DNA from: Pseudomonas sp. PB106
GTDB taxonomy: Bacteria > Pseudomonadota > Gammaproteobacteria > Pseudomonadales > Pseudomonadaceae
Direction: 5' to 3'
Length of the DNA stretch: 64,000 nucleotides
Assembly: GCF_009764645.1 (NCBI RefSeq)
Contig: NZ_RWIM01000166.1
Coordinates: forward strand, 1-64,000
The position numbers and the translations under genes are program-made. The notes beneath the pieces are model-generated. The model ran no database searches and was not told the origin of the DNA. It saw nothing but the letters and a program-made list of their open reading frames with translations. Positions 17,379 through 26,011 of this stretch are shown in pieces; position 1 is the first letter of the stretch; each line of letters begins with the position of its first letter.

Positions 17379-18743
17379 TTATTGGGTTTTCGGACCCTGC
17401 CCGAACGCCTCATCCACCCGCGCAAGATCCTGCTCGCTCAAGGTCCCCGCGTAGTAATGCAATTTGGTCCACGCCATCAAATAGTCGTACCGCGCCTGCG
17501 CCAGATCGCGGCGGGTGGTAAACAGTTGCTGTTCGGCGTTCAGCGCGTCGAGGTTGGTCCGCTCGCCGCCGAGAATGCTTTGCTTGGTCGAGACCACCAG
17601 CGCCTCGGCCGAAGCCAGGGCTTTCTGATATGCGCGCAGTTTGTTGACGCCCGACAGGCAGGCGCTGAACTGGCGGCGCAGTTCGATCAGCGTTTCACGG
17701 GTCTTGCCATCGAGTTCGTACTCGGCCTGTTCCATGGTGCGGCTGGCCTGACGGGTTGAGGCCGACACGCCACCGCCGGCAAACAGCGGCACGTTGATTT
17801 CGATGCCGATGGTGTTGGTGTCGTAACGCTGGTTGTAGGTGTTGCCGCTTTCCGACTCGTTTTTGCGTGCCGACGCGTAGGCGCTGACCTTCGGCAAATG
17901 CCCGGCGCGGTTACGTTCGACTTCATAGCGCGCGACTTCCACCGCCTGGCGTTGCGAGTCCAGGTTGGGGTTGTTGCTGATTGCCAGTTCATGCCAGGTG
18001 TCGAAATTGGTCGGCTGCAAGGTAAATGTCTGGAAATTCTGATCCAGCGGCGCGAGATCGGTAATGTCCACCGCCGGCACACCAATCAGCGCGCCCAGTT
18101 CGCGCAGTGCGGCGTCCTGTTCGTTGCGCGCCTCGATCTCTTCGGCGGTCGCCAGTTCATAGCGCGATTCGGCTTCGAGGATGTCGGTGCGGGTGCCCTC
18201 GCCCTGCTTGAACATGTGCTCGTTCTGCTGGAACTGCTGCTCGTAAGCCTTTTTCTTCGCCTGGGCAATATCGATCTGATCCTGAGCGAACAGGGCCTTG
18301 GTGTAGTTATCGAGCACCCGCACCAACAGTTCCTGACTCTTGCCGCGAAAATTCGCATCGGCAAACAGCGACTGCGCGACGCCTTTGCGATAGGCCGCGT
18401 AGGCTTCGTAATCGAGCAGCGGTTGTTGCAGGGTCAGGCTGGAGCCGTAGCTGTTGTAGTTACGGTTTTCGCTGAAGTCACCGCGATCGGTGAGCTGAGT
18501 CACCTTCGAGGTGTTGTGCCCCTTGTTGTAGTTGTAACCGATCTTCGGCAACAACCCGGCGCGGCCAATCGCGCGGTTTTCGAGGCCAGCGTCGCGCTCC
18601 TTGATGGCGCCGAGGAACACCGGATCATTGCGCAACGCCTGTTCGTAAACATCGAACGGCCCCATCGCCGCCAGTGCACTGTTGCCTGCGAGCAGCGCAA
18701 ACGCTGCCGTCAGCATGGAAAGCTTATTCATACAGCCGAACAT
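17379..18743 (-). CDS. aprF: Type I secretion outer membrane channel (TolC family)
   Basis: A protein of 454 residues with a signal peptide (SALAAMG; cleavage near residue 25) and two long internally similar halves rich in Gln, Ala, Arg and Glu, the TolC/OEP alpha-barrel pattern. As AprF it should form the outer membrane exit of the AprDEF exporter for AprA and the two RTX lipases. It starts 3 bases after the aprE stop. Two Met codons (18743 and 18731) are possible starts. It is the last gene of the exporter trio. Confidence 0.92.
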   Translation of the reverse strand: MFGCMNKLSMLTAAFALLAGNSALAAMGPFDVYEQALRNDPVFLGAIKERDAGLENRAIGRAGLLPKIGYNYNKGHNTSKVTQLTDRGDFSENRNYNSYGSSLTLQQPLLDYEAYAAYRKGVAQSLFADANFRGKSQELLVRVLDNYTKALFAQDQIDIAQAKKKAYEQQFQQNEHMFKQGEGTRTDILEAESRYELATAEEIEARNEQDAALRELGALIGVPAVDITDLAPLDQNFQTFTLQPTNFDTWHELAISNNPNLDSQRQAVEVARYEVERNRAGHLPKVSAYASARKNESESGNTYNQRYDTNTIGIEINVPLFAGGGVSASTRQASRTMEQAEYELDGKTRETLIELRRQFSACLSGVNKLRAYQKALASAEALVVSTKQSILGGERTNLDALNAEQQLFTTRRDLAQARYDYLMAWTKLHYYAGTLSEQDLARVDEAFGQGPKTQ

Positions 18744-18745
18744 CC

Positions 18746-20095
18746 TTATTCCTCGGTCAACGCGGAACCGGCCCGGTCGAGCAGCGGTTTGAACAGATAG
18801 TTGAGGAGTGAACGTTCACCAGTGCGCACGAACATTTCTGCCGGCATGCCGGGCTTGATCACCAGGCCGTTGAGCTTCTCCATGGCCTGATCACTGACGC
18901 TGCTGCGCAACACGTAATACGGCACGCCAGTTTTCTCATCGACCATCTGGTCGGCGGAAATCAGGCTGACTTCGCCGGGTACACGCGGGGTTTTGCTCTG
19001 GTTGAACGCGGTAAACAGGATATCGACCGGCAAATGCGTGCCGACCTTGTCGATCAGGTTGATCGGCAGGTGCCCTTCCACTTCCAGCGTGGTGCCTTGC
19101 GGGACGATTTCCAGCAGGGTTTCGCCCTGACGCACCACAGCGCCTTCGGTGTGCACGCCGAGATTCACCGCCACGCCATCGGCGGTCGCGAGGATTTCGC
19201 TGTGTTGCAGGTCGAATCCGGCGGAAGTCAGTTGCTCGGACAGGGTCACGCTTTTCAACTGCGCGTCGGCCAGTTGCGTGCGGACTTCCTTCTGGTATTC
19301 CTCGCCGTGCTGTTGCAGCTTCAGGCGCGATTCGAGGATGCCCTGCTCGACGCGGCCGCTTTCACCGGTGTTTTCCGCCAGTTGTTGCTGTACTTGCGAG
19401 AGCTGACGCTGGTATTCCATCAAGCGATTGCGCGGGATGTAACCGTTGTCGGCCAGCGGTTGCAGGTTGCGCAACTGCTGTTGCAGCGAATCGGCCTGGG
19501 CATTCAGGTCGGTGCGCGCGCGGCGCATGCCGGCCAGTTGCGCGGTGGCGCCTTCGATACTCGCGCGCAATGCCGCTTGCTCCCGATAAAACGCTTCGCG
19601 ACGGCTGCTGAACAGTTGGCGCTGCCCTTCCAGGACCAGTGCCAGGCGCGGGTCCGGATCGTTGCTCAATTCAGCCGGAAAGGTCACTTGCTTGAGGTTG
19701 TCGCGCTCGGCCTGCCAGCGTGCGAGGCTGGCCCAGGCCATGCGGTATTGCGCTTGCAGCGACTGCACGTCGGCGGCGACCTGGGTCTGATCGAGGCGGA
19801 ACAGCGGCTGACCCTGCTTCACGATTTCGCCTTCGCGCACCAGAATCCGGCTGACCACGCCGCTGCTCATCGACTGCACCGCTTTGCGCTTGCCGGAGAC
19901 GACCACCGTGCCTTGCACTGGAATGCCTTGATCCAGCGGCGCCAGCGCCGCCCAGGTAAAGAAGCTGCCAGCGCCAACGATGGCCAGAATCCAGCCCATG
20001 CGCGCGAAAAATTTCGCATCGCGTTCCGGGCGCTCGGTGATGTAGGCGTGTTCCATGCTCGCTTCGTTTTCAGTGTTCATGCTTGTGCTGCTCAT
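18746..20095 (-). CDS. aprE: Type I secretion membrane fusion protein (HlyD family)
   Basis: A protein of 449 residues: a cytoplasmic N-terminus of about 30 residues, one membrane segment (about 33-55), a biotinyl-lipoyl-like strand region, a long coiled coil (about 100-290) and a C-terminal beta domain ending near the HlyD signature. It links the AprD ABC pump to AprF across the periplasm. Its ATG overlaps the aprD stop (ATGA), indicating translational coupling. Confidence 0.93.
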   Translation of the reverse strand: MSSTSMNTENEASMEHAYITERPERDAKFFARMGWILAIVGAGSFFTWAALAPLDQGIPVQGTVVVSGKRKAVQSMSSGVVSRILVREGEIVKQGQPLFRLDQTQVAADVQSLQAQYRMAWASLARWQAERDNLKQVTFPAELSNDPDPRLALVLEGQRQLFSSRREAFYREQAALRASIEGATAQLAGMRRARTDLNAQADSLQQQLRNLQPLADNGYIPRNRLMEYQRQLSQVQQQLAENTGESGRVEQGILESRLKLQQHGEEYQKEVRTQLADAQLKSVTLSEQLTSAGFDLQHSEILATADGVAVNLGVHTEGAVVRQGETLLEIVPQGTTLEVEGHLPINLIDKVGTHLPVDILFTAFNQSKTPRVPGEVSLISADQMVDEKTGVPYYVLRSSVSDQAMEKLNGLVIKPGMPAEMFVRTGERSLLNYLFKPLLDRAGSALTEE

Positions 20096-21867
20096 ACACC
20101 CGAATTCCTTGTCGTGGGCTGATACTGCCGGCTCATGCTGAGCCCGCCCGGTGCCTGCGCAGGTTTCTCGCGTTGTTGTTCATGATTGCCGGACAGCGCC
20201 TTGAGTACGTCCTGACTCGGGCCGAAGGCCTGCAAGCGACCGTCATTGAGCACCAGCAATTTGTCAGCCTGAGCCAGTACCGATGAACGATGGGTGACCA
20301 GCACCACGGTGGTGCCCTGCGCCTTCAGTTGCGCGATGGCGCTGGCCAACGCGGCTTCGCCGACGGTGTCGAGATTGGAGTTGGGCTCATCCAGCACCAC
20401 CAGACTCGGGTGGCCATACAGCGCGCGAGCCAGGGCCACGCGCTGTTTCTGGCCACCGGACAGACCGCTGCCGTCCTCGCCCAATTGGGTGTCGTAGCCT
20501 TGTGGCAGACGCAGGATCATTTCGTGGACCCCGGCCTGTTGCGCAGCGATCACGACTTTCTGCGGATCGGCCTCGCTGAAACGCGCAATGTTCTCGGCGA
20601 TGCTGCCACTGAACAGCTCGATGTCTTGCGGCAGATAGCCGATGTACGGGCCAAGTTGATCACGGTTCCAGCGATGAATATCCGCGCTGTCGAGGCGAAC
20701 GGTGCCGCCGAGGGTTGGCCACACACCCACCAACACCCGGGCCAGGGTCGACTTGCCGGAGCCTGACGCGCCAAGCACGCCCAACACCTCGCCCGCCGCC
20801 AGATTGAAATTGACCATGTGCAGGGTCGCAGCCCGTTGACCCGGCGGGCCGGCGCTGACTTGCTCAAAGGTGATCTGGCCTTTCGGCGTCGGCAGCGCCA
20901 TGGCCTCGTCGCTCGGCGGGAACGCTTGCAGCAAGGCGTCGAGACGGCGATAAGCCAGTTTCGCCCCGCTCCACTGTTTCCATACCGCAATCAACTGATC
21001 GATCGGACTGAGCACGCGCCCCATCAGAATCGAACCGGCAATCATCATCCCGGCCGTCATGTCACCCTTGATCACCAACAGTGCGCCGAGGCCCAGCACC
21101 AACGATTGCAGGCACAGGCGCAGGGTTTTGCTGAGTGAGCTGATCACCGCTCCGGTATCGCTGGCCTGATTCTGCAAACCGAGGAAACGCGAATGCACCT
21201 GAAACCAGCGCTTGCGAAGCGAACCGAGCATACCCATCGCCTGAATGGTTTCGGCGTTGTGCAAGTGACTGGTGGCCAGTTGGCTGGACTTCTGCGAATA
21301 ACCGGCGGCTTCGCCAAGCGGTTTTTTGGTCATGTATTCGTTCAGGCAGGCCAGCGCGATCAACAGCAACGCACCCGCCGTGGCGAGCACGCCGAGCCAG
21401 ACGTTGAACAGATAGATCACGAACAGATACACCGGAAACCACGGCGCATCAAAAAACGCGAATAGCGCAGGCCCGGTGACGAATTGACGGATGTGGGTCA
21501 GGTCGCCCAGGGATTGTCCGGCGTTGCCCTCACCCTTGAACAGGTTGCGCTCGAACGCCGCTTGGTACACCCGAAGGTTGAAGCGCCGCTCCAATTGGCT
21601 GCCGATGCGGATCACGATAAAGCTGCGAATCACTTCCAGCAGGCCGATAAAGGCAAAGAAACCGACGACCATCAGCGACAGCATCGCCAGGGTGGTTTCG
21701 TTCTGCGACGACAGCACCCGGTCATACACCTGGAGCATGTAGATGGAGGGCACCAGCATCAGCACGTTAATCAATGCGGTAAAGCAACCGACGCTGATCA
21801 GAATGCTTTTATAGTCAGCCAAAGCCTTTATCAAGGGAGCGGTGGCTGGGGCCTTCGCCATCTTCAT
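20092..21867 (-). CDS. aprD: Type I secretion ABC transporter (permease-ATPase)
   Basis: A protein of 591 residues: a six-helix membrane domain (about 20-300) fused to an ATPase with Walker A GASGSGKST (366-374), signature LSGGQKQR (469-476) and Walker B VVLDEP (490-495). It lacks a C39 peptidase domain, as expected for the PrtD/AprD group that exports unprocessed RTX enzymes with C-terminal signals. AGGA lies eight bases before the ATG. The 200-base AT-rich spacer upstream, after aprI, may hold a separate promoter. Confidence 0.94.
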   Translation of the reverse strand: MKMAKAPATAPLIKALADYKSILISVGCFTALINVLMLVPSIYMLQVYDRVLSSQNETTLAMLSLMVVGFFAFIGLLEVIRSFIVIRIGSQLERRFNLRVYQAAFERNLFKGEGNAGQSLGDLTHIRQFVTGPALFAFFDAPWFPVYLFVIYLFNVWLGVLATAGALLLIALACLNEYMTKKPLGEAAGYSQKSSQLATSHLHNAETIQAMGMLGSLRKRWFQVHSRFLGLQNQASDTGAVISSLSKTLRLCLQSLVLGLGALLVIKGDMTAGMMIAGSILMGRVLSPIDQLIAVWKQWSGAKLAYRRLDALLQAFPPSDEAMALPTPKGQITFEQVSAGPPGQRAATLHMVNFNLAAGEVLGVLGASGSGKSTLARVLVGVWPTLGGTVRLDSADIHRWNRDQLGPYIGYLPQDIELFSGSIAENIARFSEADPQKVVIAAQQAGVHEMILRLPQGYDTQLGEDGSGLSGGQKQRVALARALYGHPSLVVLDEPNSNLDTVGEAALASAIAQLKAQGTTVVLVTHRSSVLAQADKLLVLNDGRLQAFGPSQDVLKALSGNHEQQREKPAQAPGGLSMSRQYQPTTRNSGV

Positions 21868-22069
21868 TGATTATTCCTGAAAGATATTTCCCGCCATTCT
21901 TTGGCGAGCTCTGAATTAATTTCCCGTTCGCACTCGGGTCTTGTTTAGCCGATGCCTCGTTACACTTTTATAACAACTTGCGTCGATAACTACGGTGCAG
22001 TTGCGTTTAATCGTGTGACTTATAACCATTGGCCTGCGCTTTATATAAACCTTGTCGCAAACTTGATCA

Positions 22070-22498
22070 TCACGCTGATGGCGCCGTGCGCTCAAGGGTG
22101 ATCATCAGGCCCGATTTCAAAGTCGCCAGATAAAGCCCATCACGTTGTCGGCTGAAAAACTGGATTCTTGAGCCTTCCTTGCCAGTGATGGACAAACCGT
22201 CGGGGTCGGCAAACCAGCCGATCGGTGTTTGTTCAAGCCACGCACTGAGGCAGTCGGCGCCGTTGGCAATTGTCTGGTTCGCGGCCAGTTCAACCAGGCA
22301 GACATTCGAAGGCTTGTCTTGCAACGTTTGCGCTTCAGGCGATTCGTCGTGCGTCGACAAGGTCGCGCGCCATTGACCGGCGAATACCGAGGGTTCTTCG
22401 AGTCTGAGGCTGCTGGCCATGCTGGTTTCTCCTGAAATCGTGATGAGCGCCGCCGTGAGCCACGCCATTGCCGTGTAGGTAAAAGCTTTATAGATCAT
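22070..22498 (-). CDS. aprI: Periplasmic alkaline protease inhibitor (Inh/AprI)
   Basis: A precursor of about 142 residues from the ATG at 22498 (GGAG 11 bases ahead). The signal peptide ends near TSMA, and the mature chain begins SSLRL as in known AprI/Inh inhibitors. The two Cys (VCLVEL and DCLSAWL) fit the family disulfide, and GQWRA begins the beta barrel. It protects the periplasm from prematurely active serralysin by inserting its N-terminus into the active site. It lies directly after aprA, separated by a hairpin terminator that should lower its expression relative to aprA. Confidence 0.9.
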   Translation of the reverse strand: MIYKAFTYTAMAWLTAALITISGETSMASSLRLEEPSVFAGQWRATLSTHDESPEAQTLQDKPSNVCLVELAANQTIANGADCLSAWLEQTPIGWFADPDGLSITGKEGSRIQFFSRQRDGLYLATLKSGLMITLERTAPSA

Positions 22499-22555
22499 GG
22501 GAATATTCGCTCCGCCGCGTAACCTTGCCAACAGGGTCAGCCGATGCACGTGAAG

Positions 22556-22580
22556 AAAGCGGCGCATCAAACGCCGCTTT
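22556..22580 (-). terminator. Hairpin between aprA and aprI
   Basis: Perfect 9-bp stem AAAGCGGCG / CGCCGCTTT with a 7-base loop, 10 bases past the aprA stop. The following bases on the minus strand are CTTC, so termination is probably partial. Confidence 0.7.
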
Positions 22581-22590
22581 CCACGCTACA

Positions 22591-24027
22591 TCACGCCACG
22601 ATGTCGGCGTACGCTGCCTGGCCTACGGTGCTGACCTGGAAATCAGCTACGCCGTGCCCGGAGAAGTCCACCGACAACAGACTGTTGCCACCCGTCGAGG
22701 TCAGGATCGCGTCACCGGCGGCACCGGTGAAGCTGCTGACGAAGTGCAGGCCCGAACCGTTGGTGATGCCGGTCAGGTCGATTTTGTCCAGACCGCTGAC
22801 GAAATCAAGGATCTGATCGATCGCACCCGGCTTGGAATCGGAGCTGGCGGCGAACACGAAGGTGTCCGAGCCTGCGCCCCCCCACAGTTTGTCGGCACCA
22901 CCGGCGCCGTAAAGGATGTCGTTGCCGGCACCGCCCTTCAGCTCGTTGGCCACGCTGTTGCCGATCAACAGGTCGTTGCCCGAACCGCCGATGGCGTTCT
23001 CGATGATCGCGCCCTTGGCAATGGACACGTTGCCCACGAGGCCGCCAACGTCGGAGAACGAGGCATCATTGAGGTTGATCTTCTGGTTCTGGGTGAAGCC
23101 CGAGAAGTCCAGCGTATCCTTGCCGCCCGCGTCCCACACCGAGAACACCACTTTGTCGCTCGACGACGAAGCGCTGAGGAAATCGCGGCCCGTGTTGGAG
23201 TTGAAGCCGTAGGTGGTGTCACCGGTACGGGTGTTCATGTTAGCGCCATAGAGCTTCTGGATCGCCGCGATGTCATCCATCAGCGGCCCCGACGAATAGG
23301 CTTCCACCCCGCCTTTGCTGAAGTTCTGGTTGGTGTTGCTCTCACTCCAGTAACTCATGACGCTGTAGCCGCGGGTGTCTTGGCCGTAGGACGCGTCGTT
23401 GTAGGTCGGGTTGCCATTACCGGCGTTGTAGTCGCCAGGGTGAGCAAGGCCCAGGGTGTGGCCGATTTCGTGGGTCAGGGTCTGACGCCCGTAATTGTTC
23501 AGATCCGGCGTCTTGTTCTGCGTGTAGCCACTGTTGATCAGGTACCACGAGGTGCCGTCATAACCGGCGCCCGTGCCTGGCAGATAAGCGAACGCTGCAG
23601 CGCCATCCTGGCCACCGCTGTAGTTACCGAAGGTCATGTGGCCGTCGCCGCCCGAGGCTTTCTCGGTGAAGGTGACGTTGGCCACGTCGGCCCAGGATTG
23701 CATGGCGAGCACGGTCTGCGCTTTTTGTTGAGCACTGAACTGACTGAACCCGGTGATCCCGTGCTTGTACATCGTGCTGGACGATGCCGACGTCAGGAAC
23801 GTGTAGGTGAGTTCGATCTTGCCGCTGCCATCCTTGTCCTGATAAGCAGCGCCGTCGCGCAGCAACTGGGTTGCCGCCTGATCGACGGAAAAGGACGGTT
23901 TGCCATTGACCGTGAGGTTGCCGCCACGATCGTATTGATGGCTGAAGCTATTGATCTGGTTGAACGCCGAGCTGGCAGCCGCCAGGGATTGTGGCGCATC
24001 AATAGCAAGAGCATTTTCTTTCGACAT
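22591..24027 (-). CDS. aprA: Serralysin-type extracellular zinc metalloprotease
   Basis: A protein of 478 residues from the ATG at 24027, typical serralysin length. The zinc motif HEIGHTLGLAH is at 186-196 (His186, His190, His196; Glu187 catalytic) with the following PGDY, and the Met-turn SVMSYW is at 222-227. RTX repeats (GGSGNDLLIG, GGAGNDILYG, GGAGSDTFVF) bind Ca2+, and the C-terminal export signal ends ADIVA. The substrate range of the family is broad extracellular proteolysis. The RBS region matches an RsmA site (see separate entry), so translation is probably under Gac/Rsm control. It heads the aprA-aprI-aprDEF locus. Confidence 0.95.
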   Translation of the reverse strand: MSKENALAIDAPQSLAAASSAFNQINSFSHQYDRGGNLTVNGKPSFSVDQAATQLLRDGAAYQDKDGSGKIELTYTFLTSASSSTMYKHGITGFSQFSAQQKAQTVLAMQSWADVANVTFTEKASGGDGHMTFGNYSGGQDGAAAFAYLPGTGAGYDGTSWYLINSGYTQNKTPDLNNYGRQTLTHEIGHTLGLAHPGDYNAGNGNPTYNDASYGQDTRGYSVMSYWSESNTNQNFSKGGVEAYSSGPLMDDIAAIQKLYGANMNTRTGDTTYGFNSNTGRDFLSASSSSDKVVFSVWDAGGKDTLDFSGFTQNQKINLNDASFSDVGGLVGNVSIAKGAIIENAIGGSGNDLLIGNSVANELKGGAGNDILYGAGGADKLWGGAGSDTFVFAASSDSKPGAIDQILDFVSGLDKIDLTGITNGSGLHFVSSFTGAAGDAILTSTGGNSLLSVDFSGHGVADFQVSTVGQAAYADIVA

Positions 24028-24033
24028 AAACAC

Positions 24034-24043
24034 ACTTCCTTGT
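24034..24043 (-). promoter_or_regulatory. RsmA/CsrA-type binding site over the aprA ribosome binding site
   Basis: On the minus strand ACAAGGAAGT matches the consensus ACANGGANGU at every fixed position. The GGA is also the Shine-Dalgarno core, 8-11 bases before the aprA ATG. Bound RsmA would block translation. Gac/Rsm control of aprA is known from related fluorescent pseudomonads; binding here is inferred. Confidence 0.65.
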
Positions 24044-24377
24044 TTAGCAATGGAACAGTTTTTGTCCGATAGCGACAATCTCTGGCGAGATCGTCCTATC
24101 ACTCGCCCAATGAAGGCGTAAGAAACCTGACACAATTTGAAATCTGACGTAAAGGACTTTTTTGAGATCAAATTGCGCTGTTTCGTAAAACTGCCGTAAA
24201 CAAAGCGTGCGGGGGTTGAAAGAATGTTTGAAGTTACAGGCAAGCGCCTAATTGTCTGACGATTTTCTATTTAAATATTAAATATCGGTAAGTTGTTTTT
24301 TGTTAGACGCGTCTCACTTCTCTGTACTTTGATAGTGCAGGCCAGTGTATTGATATCAACCAAACGGCTCACCCAAA

Positions 24378-24472
24378 CTGTAGGAGCTGACGAGTGAAAC
24401 GAGGCTGCGATCATTTGACTTTGCCTTTCAAAAGCAAGATCAGAAGATCGCAGCCTGCGGCAGCTCCTACAG
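24378..24472. repeat. REPIN upstream of aprA
   Basis: Same arrangement as at 12.08 kb, including the ACGAGTGAAACGAGG left-half variant. The remaining part of the 457-base gap (24028-24377) is AT-rich, with TTAAATATTAAATATC around 24270-24285, and is the likely aprA promoter region. No gene was seen in it. Confidence 0.9.
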
Positions 24473-24484
24473 GGGAAAAGCGAG

Positions 24485-25570
24485 TCAACTACCCGTGCGA
24501 ATCTTGTTCCACACCCGCGTACGAATCCGGTCGATATTCAGCGGCATCGCTTCCAGTGCAAACAGCTTGCCCATCATTTCCGGGCTCGGGTAAACCTTGG
24601 TGTCGTTCTTGATGGCCGGGTCAATCAGGCTATCGGCCTGTTCGTTGCCGTTGGCGTAGTGCACGTAGTTGCTGATGCCGGCCATGACGTCCGGGCGCAA
24701 CAGGTAATTCATGAAGGCGTAACCGGCCTTCTCGTCCGGGGCGTCGACGGGCATCGCGACCATGTCAAACCAGATCGCCGCGCCTTCCTTGGGAATGTTG
24801 TAGCCGATGTCGACGCCGTTCTTGGCTTCCTTGGCGCGGTTTTCCGCTTGCAGAATGTCGCCGGAGAAGCCGACGGCTACACAGATATCGCCATTGGCCA
24901 GATCGCTGGTGTACTTCGAGGAATGGAAATAGCTGACGTACGGCCGCACTTTCATCAGCAGCGCTTCGGCTTTCTTGTAGTCTTCGGCATTTTTGCTGTG
25001 GTGCGGCAGGCCCAGGTAGTTGAGCGCCGCCGGAAGCAATTCCGGGCCGTTATCGAGGATCGCCACGCCGCATTTCTGCAGCTTTTCCATGTTCTCGGGT
25101 TTGAAGATCAAGTCCCAGGAATCCACCGGCGCGTTGTCGCCGAGCACGGCTTTGACCTTAGCGATGTTGTAGCCGATGCCGGTGCTGCCCCACAGATACG
25201 GGAAGCCGTGTTCGTTGTTCGGGTCGTTGACCTGCAACGCCTTGAGCAACACCGGGTTGAGGTTCTTCCAGTTCGGCAACTGGCTTTTGTCGAGTTTCTT
25301 CAGCGCCCCGCCCTGAATCTGCCGCGCCATGAAATGGTTGGACGGGAACACCACGTCGTAGCCGGATTTGCCGGTCATCAACTTGCCGTCGAGGGTTTCG
25401 TTGCTGTCGTAGACGTCATAGGTGACACCGACGCCGGTGTCCTTCTCGAAATTCTTGGTGGTGTCCGGTGCGATGTAGTCGGACCAGTTGTAAATCTTGA
25501 CCGTTTCCGCCGCCTGAGCGAGGGAAACAGCCAGCATCAGCGGTGCCAGAGCGAGGGTCTTGCGGATCAT
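24485..25570 (-). CDS. Polyamine-type ABC transporter substrate-binding protein (PotF/SpuD-like)
   Basis: A precursor of 361 residues from the ATG at 25570 (AGGA ahead). The signal peptide is cleaved near AQA-AET, and the mature protein starts VKIYNWSDYI, the hallmark of PotD/PotF binding proteins. The C-terminus (IDRIRTRVWNKIRTG) also fits. It should capture putrescine, spermidine or a related amine in the periplasm. No permease or ATPase gene is nearby, so it must work with a transporter encoded elsewhere. It is the last gene of the AraC-oxidase-cupin-binding protein unit. Confidence 0.9.
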   Translation of the reverse strand: MIRKTLALAPLMLAVSLAQAAETVKIYNWSDYIAPDTTKNFEKDTGVGVTYDVYDSNETLDGKLMTGKSGYDVVFPSNHFMARQIQGGALKKLDKSQLPNWKNLNPVLLKALQVNDPNNEHGFPYLWGSTGIGYNIAKVKAVLGDNAPVDSWDLIFKPENMEKLQKCGVAILDNGPELLPAALNYLGLPHHSKNAEDYKKAEALLMKVRPYVSYFHSSKYTSDLANGDICVAVGFSGDILQAENRAKEAKNGVDIGYNIPKEGAAIWFDMVAMPVDAPDEKAGYAFMNYLLRPDVMAGISNYVHYANGNEQADSLIDPAIKNDTKVYPSPEMMGKLFALEAMPLNIDRIRTRVWNKIRTGS

Positions 25571-25624
25571 GGGTCGATTCCTGTGTAGGTTTTTTTGTTG
25601 GCAGGCAATCAAAGGATCAAACGA

Positions 25625-25969
25625 TCAGAAAATCAGTACGTAGGTCTTGCGCACGGTTTCCTGGATGTCCCAGATACCGAGCGAGTTGGCCGGCAACATC
25701 AGTGCGTCGCCACCTTGTATGTGCAGGGTTTCGCCGCCACCGTCCGGGGTGAACGTGCAGCGCCCAGAGATGAAATGGCAGAACTCCTGAGCGGTGATCT
25801 GTCGACGCCAGCGGCCCGGGGTGCATTCCCAGACGCCGGTTTCGACGCCGTCGTCGCGCTCGACGCTGGTGGTCGAAGCAATCGCGATCGGCTCACCGAG
25901 CGGCACGGCAACCGGGTTGGATTCGTCGAGTTGCAGGGTTGCGGTGTTCTTGAATTGGGTAATGCTCAT
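25625..25969 (-). CDS. Small cupin-domain protein
   Basis: A single-cupin protein of 114 residues (EutQ/DUF861-like). Core features are GVWECTPGRWRR, the FCHFISGRCTFTPDGG strand pair and a GDALMLP turn. Proteins of this type often lie next to polyamine oxidase and binding-protein genes in pseudomonads. The catalytic or regulatory role is not established. It is separated by about 40-55 bases from genes on both sides, consistent with one operon. Confidence 0.8.
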   Translation of the reverse strand: MSITQFKNTATLQLDESNPVAVPLGEPIAIASTTSVERDDGVETGVWECTPGRWRRQITAQEFCHFISGRCTFTPDGGGETLHIQGGDALMLPANSLGIWDIQETVRKTYVLIF

Positions 25970-26011
25970 GGTCTGACCTGTCTTCTGGGCTTTCTCAAAG
26001 TAAATCGGCGT

